Below are positions 44,794 through 56,365 of a stretch of DNA of 64,000 nt, one piece after another. A model generated the notes under the pieces. It searched no databases. It saw only the letters and a program-made list of their open reading frames with translations, and was not told the DNA's origin. The position numbers were made by a program, and so were the translations under genes. The DNA comes from Takakia lepidozioides (Eukaryota > Streptophyta > Takakiopsida > Takakiales > Takakiaceae), in NCBI GenBank assembly GCA_030704615.1, contig CM060732.1, positions 12,278,001 through 12,342,000 on the forward strand. The letters are read 5' to 3'. Each line of letters starts with the position of its first letter. Positions within the stretch are counted from its first letter, which is position 1.

Positions 44794-47700
44794 TTATGGG
44801 CTTGTATCCCGCTGTAGAAGTGTGTTGACTTCGTTGAAACTCATAGTGGCTTGGTGAATGAAGAAGTCGCGCTTTGGATCACAAACCATTCTTCTCAAGA
44901 AGACGAAGTAAAGGTGTTTGCACGGTATGAACTTCCCTCTCTTTCCCAAACTACTTGAAAGCATACCAACAAAATCTGGACATGTACAATTGGGAAAATT
45001 GGAAACAGTGATTTCGTACGTCCTGTCCTGCAGCGCAGATGCGGATGAGATCATGGTGAAGACCCGACCATACCCTGGATCAGGCACTTCCATTGTTCCC
45101 GCAACACGAGCGTGAAGCATTCTGGCGGACTCAATTTTGCCGTAGTGTTCTGCGGTTGGAGGGAATCGTCGAACAAGCTTCCCGTTCCGTCTGGTTGGCC
45201 ACAAGTGAGCGTCAGGCGGAGGTACCCATGAACCGCTTCCACTTGAAGCACCTTCACGTGCAATGGAATGTCTGGCTAGGGAGAAACCCGCCTCTTCCAG
45301 CATTGCAATCTCTCGATGAGTGAGACCTGTGCCCATCTTCACAGGCCACACGGTTGGTGGAGTAGGCTTCCTTACCACGAAAGGCCTCACTGTCCCATGC
45401 ACACATCTCCCACAATCGTCAGCGCAGAACCAGAACTTGTGGTTCTTTGCCTCGCCTTGTCCGTAAGGGAGAAACAAACCCGTGAATGTAGGAGCTGCAG
45501 TGCGTTCTTTCCCTCTGGATATTAATGATGTACATTTTTCATGATTGGTGGCCCTGATCGCCGCGCATTTCACACGCGATCCAGCACTTGTGCGTTCTAT
45601 ATGCCAAACATCGTCCAAGCCCTCAGACTCAATTATATGCGACACCACGTTCTGGTCTTCAACCATTGCAGTGACAGTGCTTGATGCAGGGGTCCGGTCT
45701 GGGGCAGAGTAGCCCTCACCTGTGGATGTTCAGCAATTCCATCTCTGATCCAAGGGAACACGTGGCGTCGAGAAGTTGACCCTGTCCGCCCTATGGGAAT
45801 CTGCATCCGATCCCAGAGGGGTGTCCAATTTCCGTTTGCAAGACCCGAATCTCTCTTCGCCTTCCAGATGGGGAACTCTTCCCACGAGAGGGGTGCCATC
45901 TGCACATATGCTCACTGCCCGCGCTATTTTGCTAGGATCCCCTGATCTTCCAGCTGCCCGCAACATCAACTCGCTCCTGTCCGGACCTTTGCCACCAAGG
46001 CCACCCCTCAAGAATGACCTGTATCTGGTTTGCTGCTGTAGAGCACGAATAAGGTCATCGGCCGTCGCTGCATACAAATCTCTCCCTTTTTTGCCGGATT
46101 GCTGCAACCAGGCATTGTGCACTGTCTCCGCAAGATTGCAAGAAGGCATGTCCGCCATCTCCTCAATGGATATATGCTGCAAGGCAAAAAAACACAAAGC
46201 CCATATTAGAGTTGGACCCTGAAAGATATATTGGAAGCACCCAAACAAACTTTTGAATGCAAACCACTCACCGTTGTCATGGCCGCTCCCCACTGTCGGT
46301 AACGGAAGTGCCAAAATGCGAACCAGTCTTGCAGTGCCCTCATGCTGTCCTCCGATGCCGCTCCAGATGAGTACCACCAGGCACGAATTGTCTGGAACAA
46401 TGTATTCGCTTCCCCCATAGTTTTGGCGTCTTTGTACTGTTTGCACAGTTGACGATGCATACTCTGCATATCTGGCTTGATGTACGTCTTTGTGTGTTTG
46501 TCGAGGGATTGTGTCCAATGGAAAAGACACGTACGTTCTCTTCCAGGCATTGGCACTTTTGGATCTCCCGACCCGAACACAATGCGGACAACGTTGAAGT
46601 TAGCTTGAGCACTATCGGCCATGAAACCAACGAAATTGGGAGATGGGAGACCATTGGAGGCCATAACACGAATGAGAGCTTCCCACATGAGCTGCTGTGA
46701 ATCTGTGTCCTCTGACTGCATGTCACACACTGCAATTGTCATGACCCGCTGGTACACAGGGTCGTAAACATGACATGCCATTGTGGTCCAGTCTTTAACT
46801 CTCTTGACATGATCGAACATAAGGAAGCAGTTGCCAAGATCGCCACCCTTCTGCATACGTTTAACCAGGCTGACCCCGCTGCCCTCACCTTTTGTGGACA
46901 TTTTGAACAAGAACACTTTCCTGGCTCCTTGTCCCGGGAAAACGCTGTCTTGGATGTAGTCGTACATGCTCCTTTTCTTCAAATCCATAATATTGTCCAT
47001 ATAACCTCGGCTCCCAGAGCCCATTCTTAAAGCGTTCACCTGATTCCTAATGTTTGGAGAAGTCAAAGCAGAGAAATGGTCCATAACAGTGTCCAAAGCT
47101 GGTCCTTCCAGCATTCCTCCAACCGAATTTGATGCACACATAATACGGCTTTCCAGAAAGGACTTGCTCGCCCCCATGGCAATTGCAGATGTGGTGCCAG
47201 TTGGATTGGTATCCAACTCTTGCCTTATCAGACGAGAGACTGTGTCAACGCTCTCCCCATAATCCCCCTTGGACACAGGGTGGTTGTGAAAACCGAAATG
47301 GACACAGGCTCTAGTCAGGTTTTTGAATCGATGCACCACATAATACATTCTGGCGCCACACAAAGCAAGGCAGCAAGGTGGTACCCTACAGAACTTGCAC
47401 ACAAAAGTGTTACTGTATGGTGGTGTTACCCCAGGCTTGAATGGATTCTCACTGACTCCATCCCATTCGCTTTGGTTTTGCACACCTGACAATGCGAAGT
47501 GTCTGCATTTCATGTTCTCGCATTTCAGGTGCCCATTACAGACTGTTCGCCTGAATATGAGGTTGTCGTTGTTGTGAATATTGGATGTTTTTGTGCGGCA
47601 CCAAGGGTGCCCATAGTGCTTTTTGTCCATTCCTTCCAGGAGACTGGAAATCCCCCCCACGCGACCAGGAGGAGGCAGCTCAAAAACAGTATTACCATCA

Positions 47701-48299
47701 AACGATTCCGGCAAGAATGCCACCCTTTCAATATTGAAAGTGCTCCAGTCTATCCCCCTCAACTCACTCTTGAATCCTGCCATCCCACCCATCGCTTTCA
47801 ATTTAGGAATGACACTGGAGATCTCCTCCACATCTGGTTCTACATGTGGACATGGCTGATCCACAGGCGGAATTGCACATGTGTCATCGGAGGATGAGTC
47901 CGAAAGGTCAACTACAGTGTTAACGGCAGTCGCCTCCTTCTTCACAACCACTGGTGTCTTCTCCTGGGCCACTGATGCTGCCGTGCCAGGAGTTACGAAC
48001 GATCCTGCAGACTGTCTCAGAGGAGCACTGAGCACCCTGTATCTGCCTGGAGGCACTCTCCATTGCGTGGTTGGTGCAGTTTGCGATGGTTTCTGGAACG
48101 CGTACTTGAGCAGTTTTCCATTGGCATCGTACACTTCCCTCTGAAGGAATAGACTACCATTTTCCAACCGAAACTGCGTTGCGAGGACGAGTTCATGAAC
48201 CACCGCAAAACCATCATCTTCCACCTCGTAAGAAAATGGAACAGGGTGGTCGTCACTGAAGAAGTCCGCGTCAAGGGAGCCCACAGCCTGGGAAGCCAT
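44794..48299 (-). CDS. MULE-like transposase of transposon C
   Basis: Exon 1 (46272-48299) is one open frame from MASQAVGSLDADFF. A 95-bp GT-AG intron (46177-46271) follows, then exon 2 to the stop at 44794 with one frameshift near 45735. Parts: acidic N-terminus; GCM/WRKY-like zinc region (HPWCRTKTS, CNGHLKCENMKC); CKFC...HFGFHNH; DDE core with MFDHVKR, GFMADSAQANF and ERTCLFHWTQSL; helical region AWWYSSGAA...WHFRYRQW; exon 2 with HNAWLQQSGKKGRDLY, a Cys-rich segment FCADDCGRCVHG and SWIM finger CTCPDF...PCKHLYFVFL. It would excise and reinsert the transposon. About 1100 residues, long for a MULE. Nearly intact: the single frameshift is the only lesion I see. Confidence 0.85.
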
Positions 48300-48950
48300 A
48301 TGTTGATGTTGCTACAGAAAGTACAGTTCAAAGTCCGATGGTGCTTCTGAATGCAGGTTGTGTGAGAGTGGAGTTTTGGCGTCCTCATACACAATTGTTC
48401 TCTCAGAATTGCCCCACCAGTGCAATAGCTGACAGATTCACTGACAGAGCCGCCAATGTCGTTGTCATGTCAGGGAGGCCAGAAGAGATGCCCATTTCCA
48501 TTAAATTTTGACGGCGACTGCACCGCTGCACAACTGAATATAATTCTCATTCCTCTGGAACATTCCACCCTAAATAACCCAACAATGAATTTTTTCAGAT
48601 GAGAGTCGATTACACCCTAACGATTTTTGGATGGATGATGTTTGAATGATATCTGCCGTTATACATAGGGTTAGACCCCAACGAATTTTGTAAGGATGAT
48701 GATTCATTGATCTCCGCCGTTAAACATAGGGGTAGAGATACCCCGATTACATTTTTGGAAGGCTGATGTTTCAATAATTCCGGCCGTTTTACATAACGAC
48801 TACATAGACATGTGTTCGCCATGCATGTGGATTGAGTCGGTGGCGCACTGAACGGTCCGAGCGAACATCTTGGCGTTGAAGGCCCCGCGATGAACCTCAG
48901 ATAGTGTTCGTTTTTCCTGAGTAACTCATTTTCTTTGCAACCCTGGATTC
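48300..48950. promoter_or_regulatory. Divergent promoter region of transposon C with three ~65-bp repeats
   Basis: Between the two gene heads. Three diverged direct repeats (about 48610-48670, 48671-48733, 48734-48800) share a pattern: CCC-AACGA-TTTTGGA-GGATGATGTTT-AAT-AT-TCCGCCGTT-TACATA. They could bind a regulator or the transposase. No TATA box called. Confidence 0.55.
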
Positions 48951-51900
48951 CGCAGAGACGGTGTCCCTACTTCGAGGGAGAAGCAGGCGTCGAAGAACAT
49001 TATATTTCACGTCAAACAAGGAAAGGGCACGCGCTAAGGAGAGGATGAGAAAGGCGAGACGGGAGCTTAGAATGGGAGAAGAAACCCCGCGAGATGAGGA
49101 AGAGGAAGGGCAAAAGAGGATACGGCAACCGCAGTGTGGAGAGGAAGGTCTTGAAGTGATCCAGGAGGCGACAGACGAGCAACCTGCAATCGAAGGAGGG
49201 GATGAGGAGGAAGTAAGCTGGGCTCGGGAGGAAGCAGTGAGTGTACAGAACCTGGCCTTCAAAGACCAGGGAGAACAAACGGACGTAGGAACGCGGCCGT
49301 CTGCCCCTGTTTCGCACCATCGCGACCTCCTTGGAAGCATGCTACCTGAAGACCGCATGGAAAAATTGAACGCGACAGGAGCATCATCAAGTGCAAAGCA
49401 GAAACCCCAGGTAGCTACGAACTTTCTTTTTCTCTCTCTGTTTCTGTCTTTTTCTCTCTCTATTTCATGCTAAGCATTGAGGACGACATCAACCTTGCGT
49501 CAACGCAAGGTTGAAGTCGACCTCCAAAGTGTATTTGCTGGGCTCAAATCAGTGCAGATACTGCACCACAATCTGTACTGTTTCATGCTAAGCATTGAGG
49601 TGGACATCAACCTTGCGTCAACGCAAGGTTGAAGTCGACCTCAATGCTTTTTTGCTGGGCATTAAACAGTGTAGAAACTGCACTACAATCAAGGTAGAGA
49701 CATGGATGCTTCCGACGCATCATGGATTTCAAAGACGAAGCAGAGACAGGAGTCTCCATTTACTGTACATTTTTGCTTTGCTGAACCCCGATAAGACAGC
49801 TCGCAATCAACCTTGCGTCAACGCAAGGTTGATCCCAACCTGCATATTGTATGTTTAGAGCTTGTAGTGAAACCAACAGAGGCTGCACAGGAATCAACCT
49901 TGCGTTGACGCAAGGCTGGTTTTCATGATAGCTTTGCACAATGGATGCGTCCGATAAAAGGAAGAATCTCATGAGTGCATTCGACAAACAAATCAGGATA
50001 GCAGATCCAGGGCTTGGCACAGAATTTCTGGAGCAGGTGAAAGTGCACTATGACAAGTTTGGCTCCAAGCCAGAAATGACTCAGGAGAAACTACATCGCC
50101 TTTCCATTTCAATGGTGGACAATGCAACGAAAATCAGGTGGTTGGAGATATGGAACTCGATCCTCTTGTGAGAGACACGAATATGTTTCCAACTCCAGAG
50201 AGAGACCCGAAGACACAAGCAATAAAAGTTGTAAGCGACCAGACATTCGACCAGTGGCTACACAAAGCCACATTTTGGAGCCAGGTAAGGATACCACCAA
50301 ACCATTTTCAGACATGTGTGTTGCTCCGTAATTCCGCTCCCAACCTCTCCAAATGTCTTACAAGCTTTCTTGTTGCAGTTAGAAAAACGTGCAGTGGCTG
50401 CACTTGCTGAGTCGATGGCAGACTACAAAATCCAGATGGCTTGCCCCCGGATCACACTGGAGGCCTATATCAGGAGGTGGAAGCTCGCTGTCTGGAACAA
50501 TTGCTTCTTCAGGGAGTTTGAAAAAGATAAAGGAATCTCCAGATCGTACGAGTTCAAAAACCAGCTGAACAGCGAGCAAGCAATGAAACGAGTGTTGTAC
50601 AGGTGTGATCTCCTTACTCAATTGTGGTACTTGAAGGGCATGCATCTGCAATCTTCTGTCATACTTTCAAATTTGCGAATTTGCGTGGCTTTGAGGGATC
50701 TCTGGGGGCTCTGAATGTGCTGTCCAGCAACATTGCGTTGACGCAAAGTTGTTTCCCATGGTCCTGGTTTCACTTACCTATATCTGGGTATCCCATACTA
50801 GCGTTTTATTGCATGTGAATGGGGGTGAATGGACAGGAAAATCAGCCTTGCGTCAACGCAATGTTGATGAGACGCAGACTATGTACCTTTTCCTCTGGTT
50901 TGGGGCAGTTCAAATCCAGATCCAATTCTTTCAACTTGAACATAACAATGTTTGGAGTCTATTTCAAATGCTATTTTCAGCTTTCACTATGCCAACAAAC
51001 AGACTTGCGTTGACGCAAGGTTGTTTGGCGGTATGGATTGATGGAAATGTCCCTGTGCATCCCCCAACTTCCATGCAATTGTAGGAGACTTTCGATTATC
51101 AGATATATTATCAATGTTTGTTTCAACAGAGGAATTCAACATTGCGCCAACGCAATGTTGAATATCCATAGCAGTACATAGTCAGATGGTGGTTTTCAGG
51201 CATTGTTCCCCATTTCATCTATGTGTGAAAACAACATTGCGTTGACGCAATGTTGTATTGCACTTGTCAGTCGTTGTCTCTATCAATACAGCGTAACCAC
51301 TAGGTGTTTCCCATTTCTGCTCGAATCAACATTGCGTCAACGCAAGGTTGATTCTGGACAGCAAAAGTTGATTACCAGGTGTTCCCTTCCTTTATTTCAA
51401 TATCTTCTTCTGAATGTCTGTTCTTTTCCATTTTCCGATTGACTGACTGTCTGGGTTTTTGGTGTTTGATTCAGGTATATGTATCATATCCTCATACCGG
51501 GAAAGTACCTTAGCGATGACCCAGACTTCATCTATTCATGGGCTGACCCCTCCAATGAGAAGACAATGTACACGGCTGGTATTGCCAGAGACTGGAGCAG
51601 GGCGCACTTCAGAGACTGTGGGTGGTACCTCGACCTGCCAAAACAGGACACACCATTCGATGAAGTTGTTTTGAGAAACCTGAACGACAATGCCGCAGCG
51701 ATTGCCCCATTGGCAGACAAAGACATTCAGGACAGAATCATTTCTACTCTGGCTGCAAAAGAGCCCGAGAGAACTGCCACTCCAAAACGAAAGGGGAAGA
51801 CTGTCGGGGATCCTAAGGGGAAGGGGAAAAGTGCAGCTCCGCAAGGACAGGGACCGTCAGAGGTTCCTGTCAGAGAGCCTTCTCCCGCAAGGAGGGATAG

Positions 51901-53490
51901 GAGAACATCAAAGTCGAGGGAGCAGCCTTACGAGGCGAGAGAACATCCCTCCAGGGTTTTGGGCCAGTTCAATCGTAGGGTGCTGAATGAAAGTTTTCTT
52001 GCAATGATGGAGTCCAGGAAGTCCACATTCAAAGGGGTGCCCTCGAAATCATGGGACATGCTTGTTTCGTTCCTCACTCAGGTAAACACTTGTGTCTAAA
52101 CTGTTGTATGAATAATTGTGTTTTGGCATCTTGTTGTGGCTTTTCCAGGGGATTGATCTCCTGCTCGATTTGGATTGGGCTTCTTACACTGTCTCCTGTT
52201 TTTCCCTGTAGGTGACAAAAAAACCGGAATGGGTGAATGGAGTTCAGCAGGCATACGCGACTGACCTTGTGGTGCTGGACATTCCTGACGGTTATCCCGT
52301 CCCTGATGTGTCCCTTCCAATTCGACCCCGACTTGGAACAAATCGGATTCTCGTTATTGGCAGTGGGCTTTCTCGTTCAGCAACAAATTCCTTTCGGACT
52401 CGGGGGCTCTTCTTCTCATGCAGTCAAAGGACATGTCAGCTCGAAGAACTCTTTTCAGCTACATGAAAGCCTCCGGGTTTCGTGTCATCAAAACTTGGAC
52501 ATGCATCAATACTCTGCCTCTTACGAAGGGCGAGTTCCCGGGGCAGAAAGTGAGTTGGTTCCTTTCAATTCATGTTTCGTTGTTTTTTCGGTAAATAAAA
52601 ATGCTGGGTTATGCCTTCTGTCTCATGCTCTCTTCCTCATTGTTGACAGACACGGGTGTTCGAAGCTTTGTGCCTGGTGAGGCGGAAGGACACTCTTCCT
52701 CCTGGTGTTGCTGAGTTCCAGATGAGGGACCTTGCAGCTCATATTGACCCCACCTGCGAGCCTATGGAGGATGATGTTCTCTTCAATTACGTGGACTCGG
52801 GTCGAACTATGAAAAGGTCGATTGGTGTCCCTTGGAGAGGTGCACGGGAGAAATCTCCAGCTTTCATGCAGACTTTGGTGGAGACATGTAGCCGTCATGG
52901 TGGACGAGTGGTCGACTTGTCTATGGGCACAGGTGGGGCACTTTACATTGTGATTGACATATGGGCAGTAACCTTAGGGAAACCCTGTTTTCATTTCTCG
53001 TTCTTCTTGGATTTGCAGGAGCATGTTTTCATGCTTGCAAGAGCGCCGGAAGGCACTTCTTCGGCATGGAAGCTGATACGGAGCTCTTCTCGAGCGAGCT
53101 TCGTCAGCTTGAGTCGGACACTACTTCTACCCCATCCAAAGAGGGACTTCTGGAGGAGCCCGAAGCGCCTGACGAGGATCTGGACGTTGACTCCGATTTT
53201 GAGTGTGAGTAAGTTCTTCTGTAGTCGTTCAAAATATGTGGCATTTCCTTGTGTCGTTCCCGTTCGAAAAAATTGCGTAACATTGTCTATATCTGGATGT
53301 TAACATCTGCCACCATTTATCTTGTTCCTTTCCAGAGTTCTGCACCAGTCATTGAATCAGCAGACACCTTTCGGATTCCAAGGATACTACATGTCCCCGA
53401 GTCCCCCTAGATCCAACCGCTTGCCGGTTTACGCGGAAGCTTGCGCACGGGTGTTATCCGAACAAACACTGTATTCGCATCTCCATAAAG
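48951..53490 (+). CDS. Permuted DNA methyltransferase-like cargo protein, copy C (ParB-like part missing)
   Basis: Exons: ~48951-49410 (basic, Glu/Arg-rich; no clear ATG), ~49941-50284, ~50380-50603, ~51476-52081, 52212-52549, 52650-52931, 53019-53208, 53336-~53490, with GT-AG borders. It matches copy A from IADPGLGTEFLEQ onward: HFRDCGWYLD, LVVLDIPDG (52278-52292), a YW.W...FLS segment, ASGFRVIKTWTC, EKSPAFMQTL, then motif I DLSMGTG/GACFHACK...FGMEAD split by an intron at the same place. The terminal exon has LPVYAEA. The ParB/Srx-like exons of A (DGNHR) have no counterpart; only hairpin-filled intron lies at 49411-49940. Frameshifts near 50140 and 52310. Confidence 0.72.
49489..49919. repeat. 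CTTGCGTCAACGCAAG hairpins, first intron of cargo C
   Basis: Four palindromes at 49489-49514, 49607-49632, 49807-49832 and 49893-49919 with arms CCTTGCG...CGCAAGG and loop TCAA or TTGA. The first two also share ~25 bp of flank (CATGCTAAGCATTGAGG), so they arose by tandem duplication. Confidence 0.92.
50728..51350. repeat. CATTGCGTTGACGCAATG hairpins, large intron of cargo C
   Basis: Six more of the same palindrome (~50728, 50842, 51001, 51137, 51231, 51326), spaced 95-160 bp, alternating ACATTGCG and ACCTTGCG arms, one with a CCAA loop. The host intron is the homologue of the hairpin intron in A. Confidence 0.92.
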
Positions 53491-53727
53491 GTCGTGGAAA
53501 AAAAAAACGTCATGTATGTGCTGCTGTATTCATAGATGATATTGCTATTAACTCTGGCAGTGGTTCCTCTGAAACCTCCAATATTTCTTGACGGTTCAAG
53601 TACTGAGGCTGAATAAATTGTGTTTTGGCTTTGCTTCCATCCCATACTGTTTTTCAAGTTCTCTGCGCGTTCCCGTAAGTACAGTTAGGGATTGCCTACG
53701 GTATTTCTTCGGAGTGCGGAATTGAAA

Positions 53728-53948
53728 AATGTTTGTGTGTTGGAGTGAATGTACTGCTTTGCCAAAAAAACATTTTTTCTTTCAGATTCAGTTCTGTAGT
53801 GGGCGATCTCCTCATTCCAAAGTCAGGATCTCCCACAAATGTTTGTGTGTTGGAGTGAATGTACTGCTTTGCCAAAAAAACATTTTTTCTTTTCAGATTC
53901 AGTTCTGTAGTGGGCGATCTCCTCATTCCAAAGTCAGGATCTCCCACA
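53728..53948. repeat. 110-bp tandem duplication
   Basis: Two adjacent, almost identical units starting AATGTTTGTGTGTTGGAGTG at ~53728 and ~53838, differing by one T in a T-run. Non-coding, downstream of cargo C. Confidence 0.93.
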
Positions 53949-54029
53949 AAATTCAACCGCAAACCTGCCATTGTTCTCGGCCACAAGGACTATTCATGTG
54001 GGGGCAGTAAAGAGGGATAGAAAATTAGG

Positions 54030-54248
54030 ACATAGGGGGGGGGGGGAAGCACGGACATAGGTAAAGGGGGGGGGGGGGGGAGCACGGTAATAGGGGTGAG
54101 AGCACGGAACCGCGGTGGAATAGGGGGGGGGGGGGGGGGGAGCACGGAATTAGGGCTGAACACGTGGATGCTTGCTGACGTGGCGTGAGCCTAGCCAGGC
54201 TCACAGGCTCACAGGCTCACAGGCCAGGCTCACGCGCAAGCATTCCCC
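54030..54248. repeat. Right terminal block of transposon C with poly-G tracts
   Basis: Three G-runs of about 12-22 bases (54037-54046, 54066-54080, 54123-54140), each followed by AGCACGGA/TAATAGG-like words, then GCTGACGTGGCGTGAGCC, three CAGGCTCA words and the terminal GCCAGGCTCACGC. Long G-runs may also be assembly-sensitive. Confidence 0.75.
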
Positions 54249-54269
54249 CCATGGTTGTATCCACTCCCA

Positions 54270-54905
54270 CTATCCAATGCAATGCGGACATAACCAATCC
54301 CCATCAGGAACCATCTCAAGAGGTGGAGTCAAGCATCCCATATGCCAACCTCTAGAGCATTGATCACACACCAGCATGGTGGCTGCCCCTCTAGCAGACC
54401 CACACAACATGCACCTCAAACTTGCAGGTACCACTGCCAGGTTTGGGTCAACCCTTCCATCAACATTTGAAAGGTGACATGGCGCGCAATTACGCACATG
54501 GTTCCAAATCATGCCATCCCAACCCTCCAAGATCAGGACTCCTGAGGGCAATGCCTCTCGAACCCTCAAAATAGTACGTCCTGCAGTCACATCCAAGGTC
54601 GTAGGAGCAGTCTGCTGCAGATAAACATAGTCACCAGGGTTAAATCTCCGAACCCCAAGACGATAGCCCCCACCACGTATGGTAGCATACCTCAACGTAT
54701 CACGATGTTGTGCAATGGCAAGGTTCTCGAAAGCCATGGGCATGAATTTCTTGAACAACTCTGCACGCTGATCACATGCACGTGCCCACATGTCCGGATC
54801 GTCAAGGTTGAGAACTGTAGCAACTTCTCTACGAATGGATGTAGGCAAATCCGGCTCTCGGCCAAAGAGAAGAAGTATGGTGAGAAGGAGGCAAGTGATG
54901 TTTGC
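54270..54905 (-). CDS. Integrase C-terminal part with PHD finger, DNMT-Ty3 copy 2
   Basis: After the integrase core the frame (shifted near 54880) reads FGREPDLPTSIRREV, RFNPGDYVYLQQ (the SH3-like GD-(F/Y)V part common to Ty3 integrases) and then, at 54273-54420, a zinc finger CMLC...CDQC...HMGC...CPHC with a Trp before the last pair (DGDWLCPHC). This C4HC3 spacing is a PHD finger, a domain that in other proteins reads histone H3 tails. It sits where chromoviruses have a chromodomain, so it may steer integration. The frame stops at 54270 just after the last Cys. Confidence 0.85.
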   Translation of the reverse strand, partial: ANITCLLLTILLLFGREPDLPTSIRREVATVLNLDDPDMWARACDQRAELFKKFMPMAFENLAIAQHRDTLRYATIRGGGYRLGVRRFNPGDYVYLQQTAPTTLDVTAGRTILRVREALPSGVLILEGWDGMIWNHVRNCAPCHLSNVDGRVDPNLAVVPASLRCMLCGSARGAATMLVCDQCSRGWHMGCLTPPLEMVPDGDWLCPHCIG

Positions 54906-56365
54906 TTGCTGAACCTGTAGCCCATGGCTAACCAGGGTAACCGAAGGTCCCAATCTCCTAGGTGTCCCTTTTGCAAGCCATACTTGCGCAAACCCCTCTT
55001 TACTGTCTGAACAACCCTCTCTGCCAAGCCATCGGCCTCAGGATGATCTCGAGAAGTGGTGCGGTGGTCTACCAAGGCCTGGTCACACAAAGCCTGAAAC
55101 TCCCCCAAGAACTCTCTCCCTTGGTCCGTGAGTACCTCAGCTGGAGCACCGAATCGGCTAAGTACACAATCCAAGAATGCATACGCAGCTCCCTCACTAG
55201 CCTTATCAGGCAATGGAACCAACTCGATCCACTTGGAGAAGTGCTCCACCATCACCAACACGTACTTGTTGTGGCGCATGGTCAGTGGCAACGGCCCTGC
55301 GAAGTCAAGACTCCACCTGTAGCCCAATCCCATGATCGGAAGAGGGTGCAATTGTGGAGTAGGGGCGTTGAATGAAGCACGCACCCTGTCACACACCATG
55401 CACCTAGCCACAAATTGTTGCACCTTTGTGTGCATACCACGCCACCAATACTGGCCCTGCAATAAACTGTGAGTGCGTCGCATCCCAAAATGCCCCAACT
55501 CCTCATGGGCATGCCGCAATAACCGTGCCCGCTGGGTTGGGTGAGGCACAATCCTCACTCGACCATCTTCCCACACTCGGAGCAGGTGTGTCCCCTCCCA
55601 CTTGAACCTCTTGGCTCGTTGTAGGATCCGATCCCTTTCCTTGGCAGTCACAATGGCTGTCGTGCCCCTAGTGCGGAGATAGTCCAACACAGCTGAATCC
55701 TCATGTATATCTTTGGTGCCACCTTGCTCATTGCTAGCCTCAGGGTCCTCAGACACTCCGTCTACAGTCATCCCTGTTGTAGGTCCAACCTGACCTTCCG
55801 CTGCCAATATACACAAAAAGGCAGATGCATGCCATCCGAGCACCATCTCCTCGTCCGTCTCACCATGCCATCGAGCTCTAGTGTCATCCTGCTGGCTCGT
55901 GCATGGATTGCAACTCAACCCATCCGCATCCCGATTGACCATACCCGGTCGATGCACAACCTGAAAGTCATACTCTTGAAGTATGAGTGCCCACCGTGCA
56001 AGCTTCCCCGTAAGCTTGTCTGACTCCATCAACCACTTGAGTGGTTGGTGATCTGTGACAAGGGTGAAGAGATTGCCATATAGATAGCACCTGAAGTGTG
56101 CCACGGCCCACACTGCAGCTAAGCACTCTCCCTCATATGAGCTATACTTAGCCTCTGCAACGTTGTTCGAGCGACTAGCATAAGCCACTACGAACTCTCT
56201 TCCCTCATCATCCACCTGTGTGAGCACCGCTCCAAGCCCCAGCATGCTCCAATCTGTATGCAGCTGAAAAGGACGCCCCCTGATAGGTCGTCTCAAGATG
56301 GGCGCCGAGGTCATCCTCGCCTTGAGCTCTTGGAAAACTTGTTCTTGCTCATCTTCCACTGCCAC
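54860..56365 (-). CDS. RNaseH and integrase core, DNMT-Ty3 copy 2
   Basis: Part of a 557-codon frame. RNaseH: FQLHTDWSMLGLGAV, SYEGECLAAVWAVAHF, TDHQPLKWL, NRDADGLS. Integrase: HHCC zinc domain (HEELGHFGMRRTH...CMVCDRV), then D in SLDFAGPLPL, D in VLTDQGREFLGEF and E in GLAERVVQTVKRGL. Complete catalytic triads in both. A frameshift near 54880 separates the C-terminal part. A post-RNaseH region of about 100 residues lacks any recognised domain. Confidence 0.9.

Larger units (their letters stand above)
44140..54248. mobile_element. MULE-like transposon C with methyltransferase-like cargo
   Basis: 10.1 kb between 9-bp duplications CCATGGTTG. Inverted GCGTGAGCCTGGC lies exactly 13 bp inside both edges (44153-44165; complement 54223-54235). 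Contains the best-preserved transposase of the window and a plus-strand cargo gene. It sits in the 3' flank of DNMT-Ty3 copy 2. Confidence 0.88.

Noticed and set aside
44794-48299. KDZ-type transposase as the identity of the SWIM transposase
   Set aside because: The FDH...FMAD...C..H spacing, the 9-10 bp target duplications and the C-terminal SWIM fit MULE better, though I could not run a profile search.
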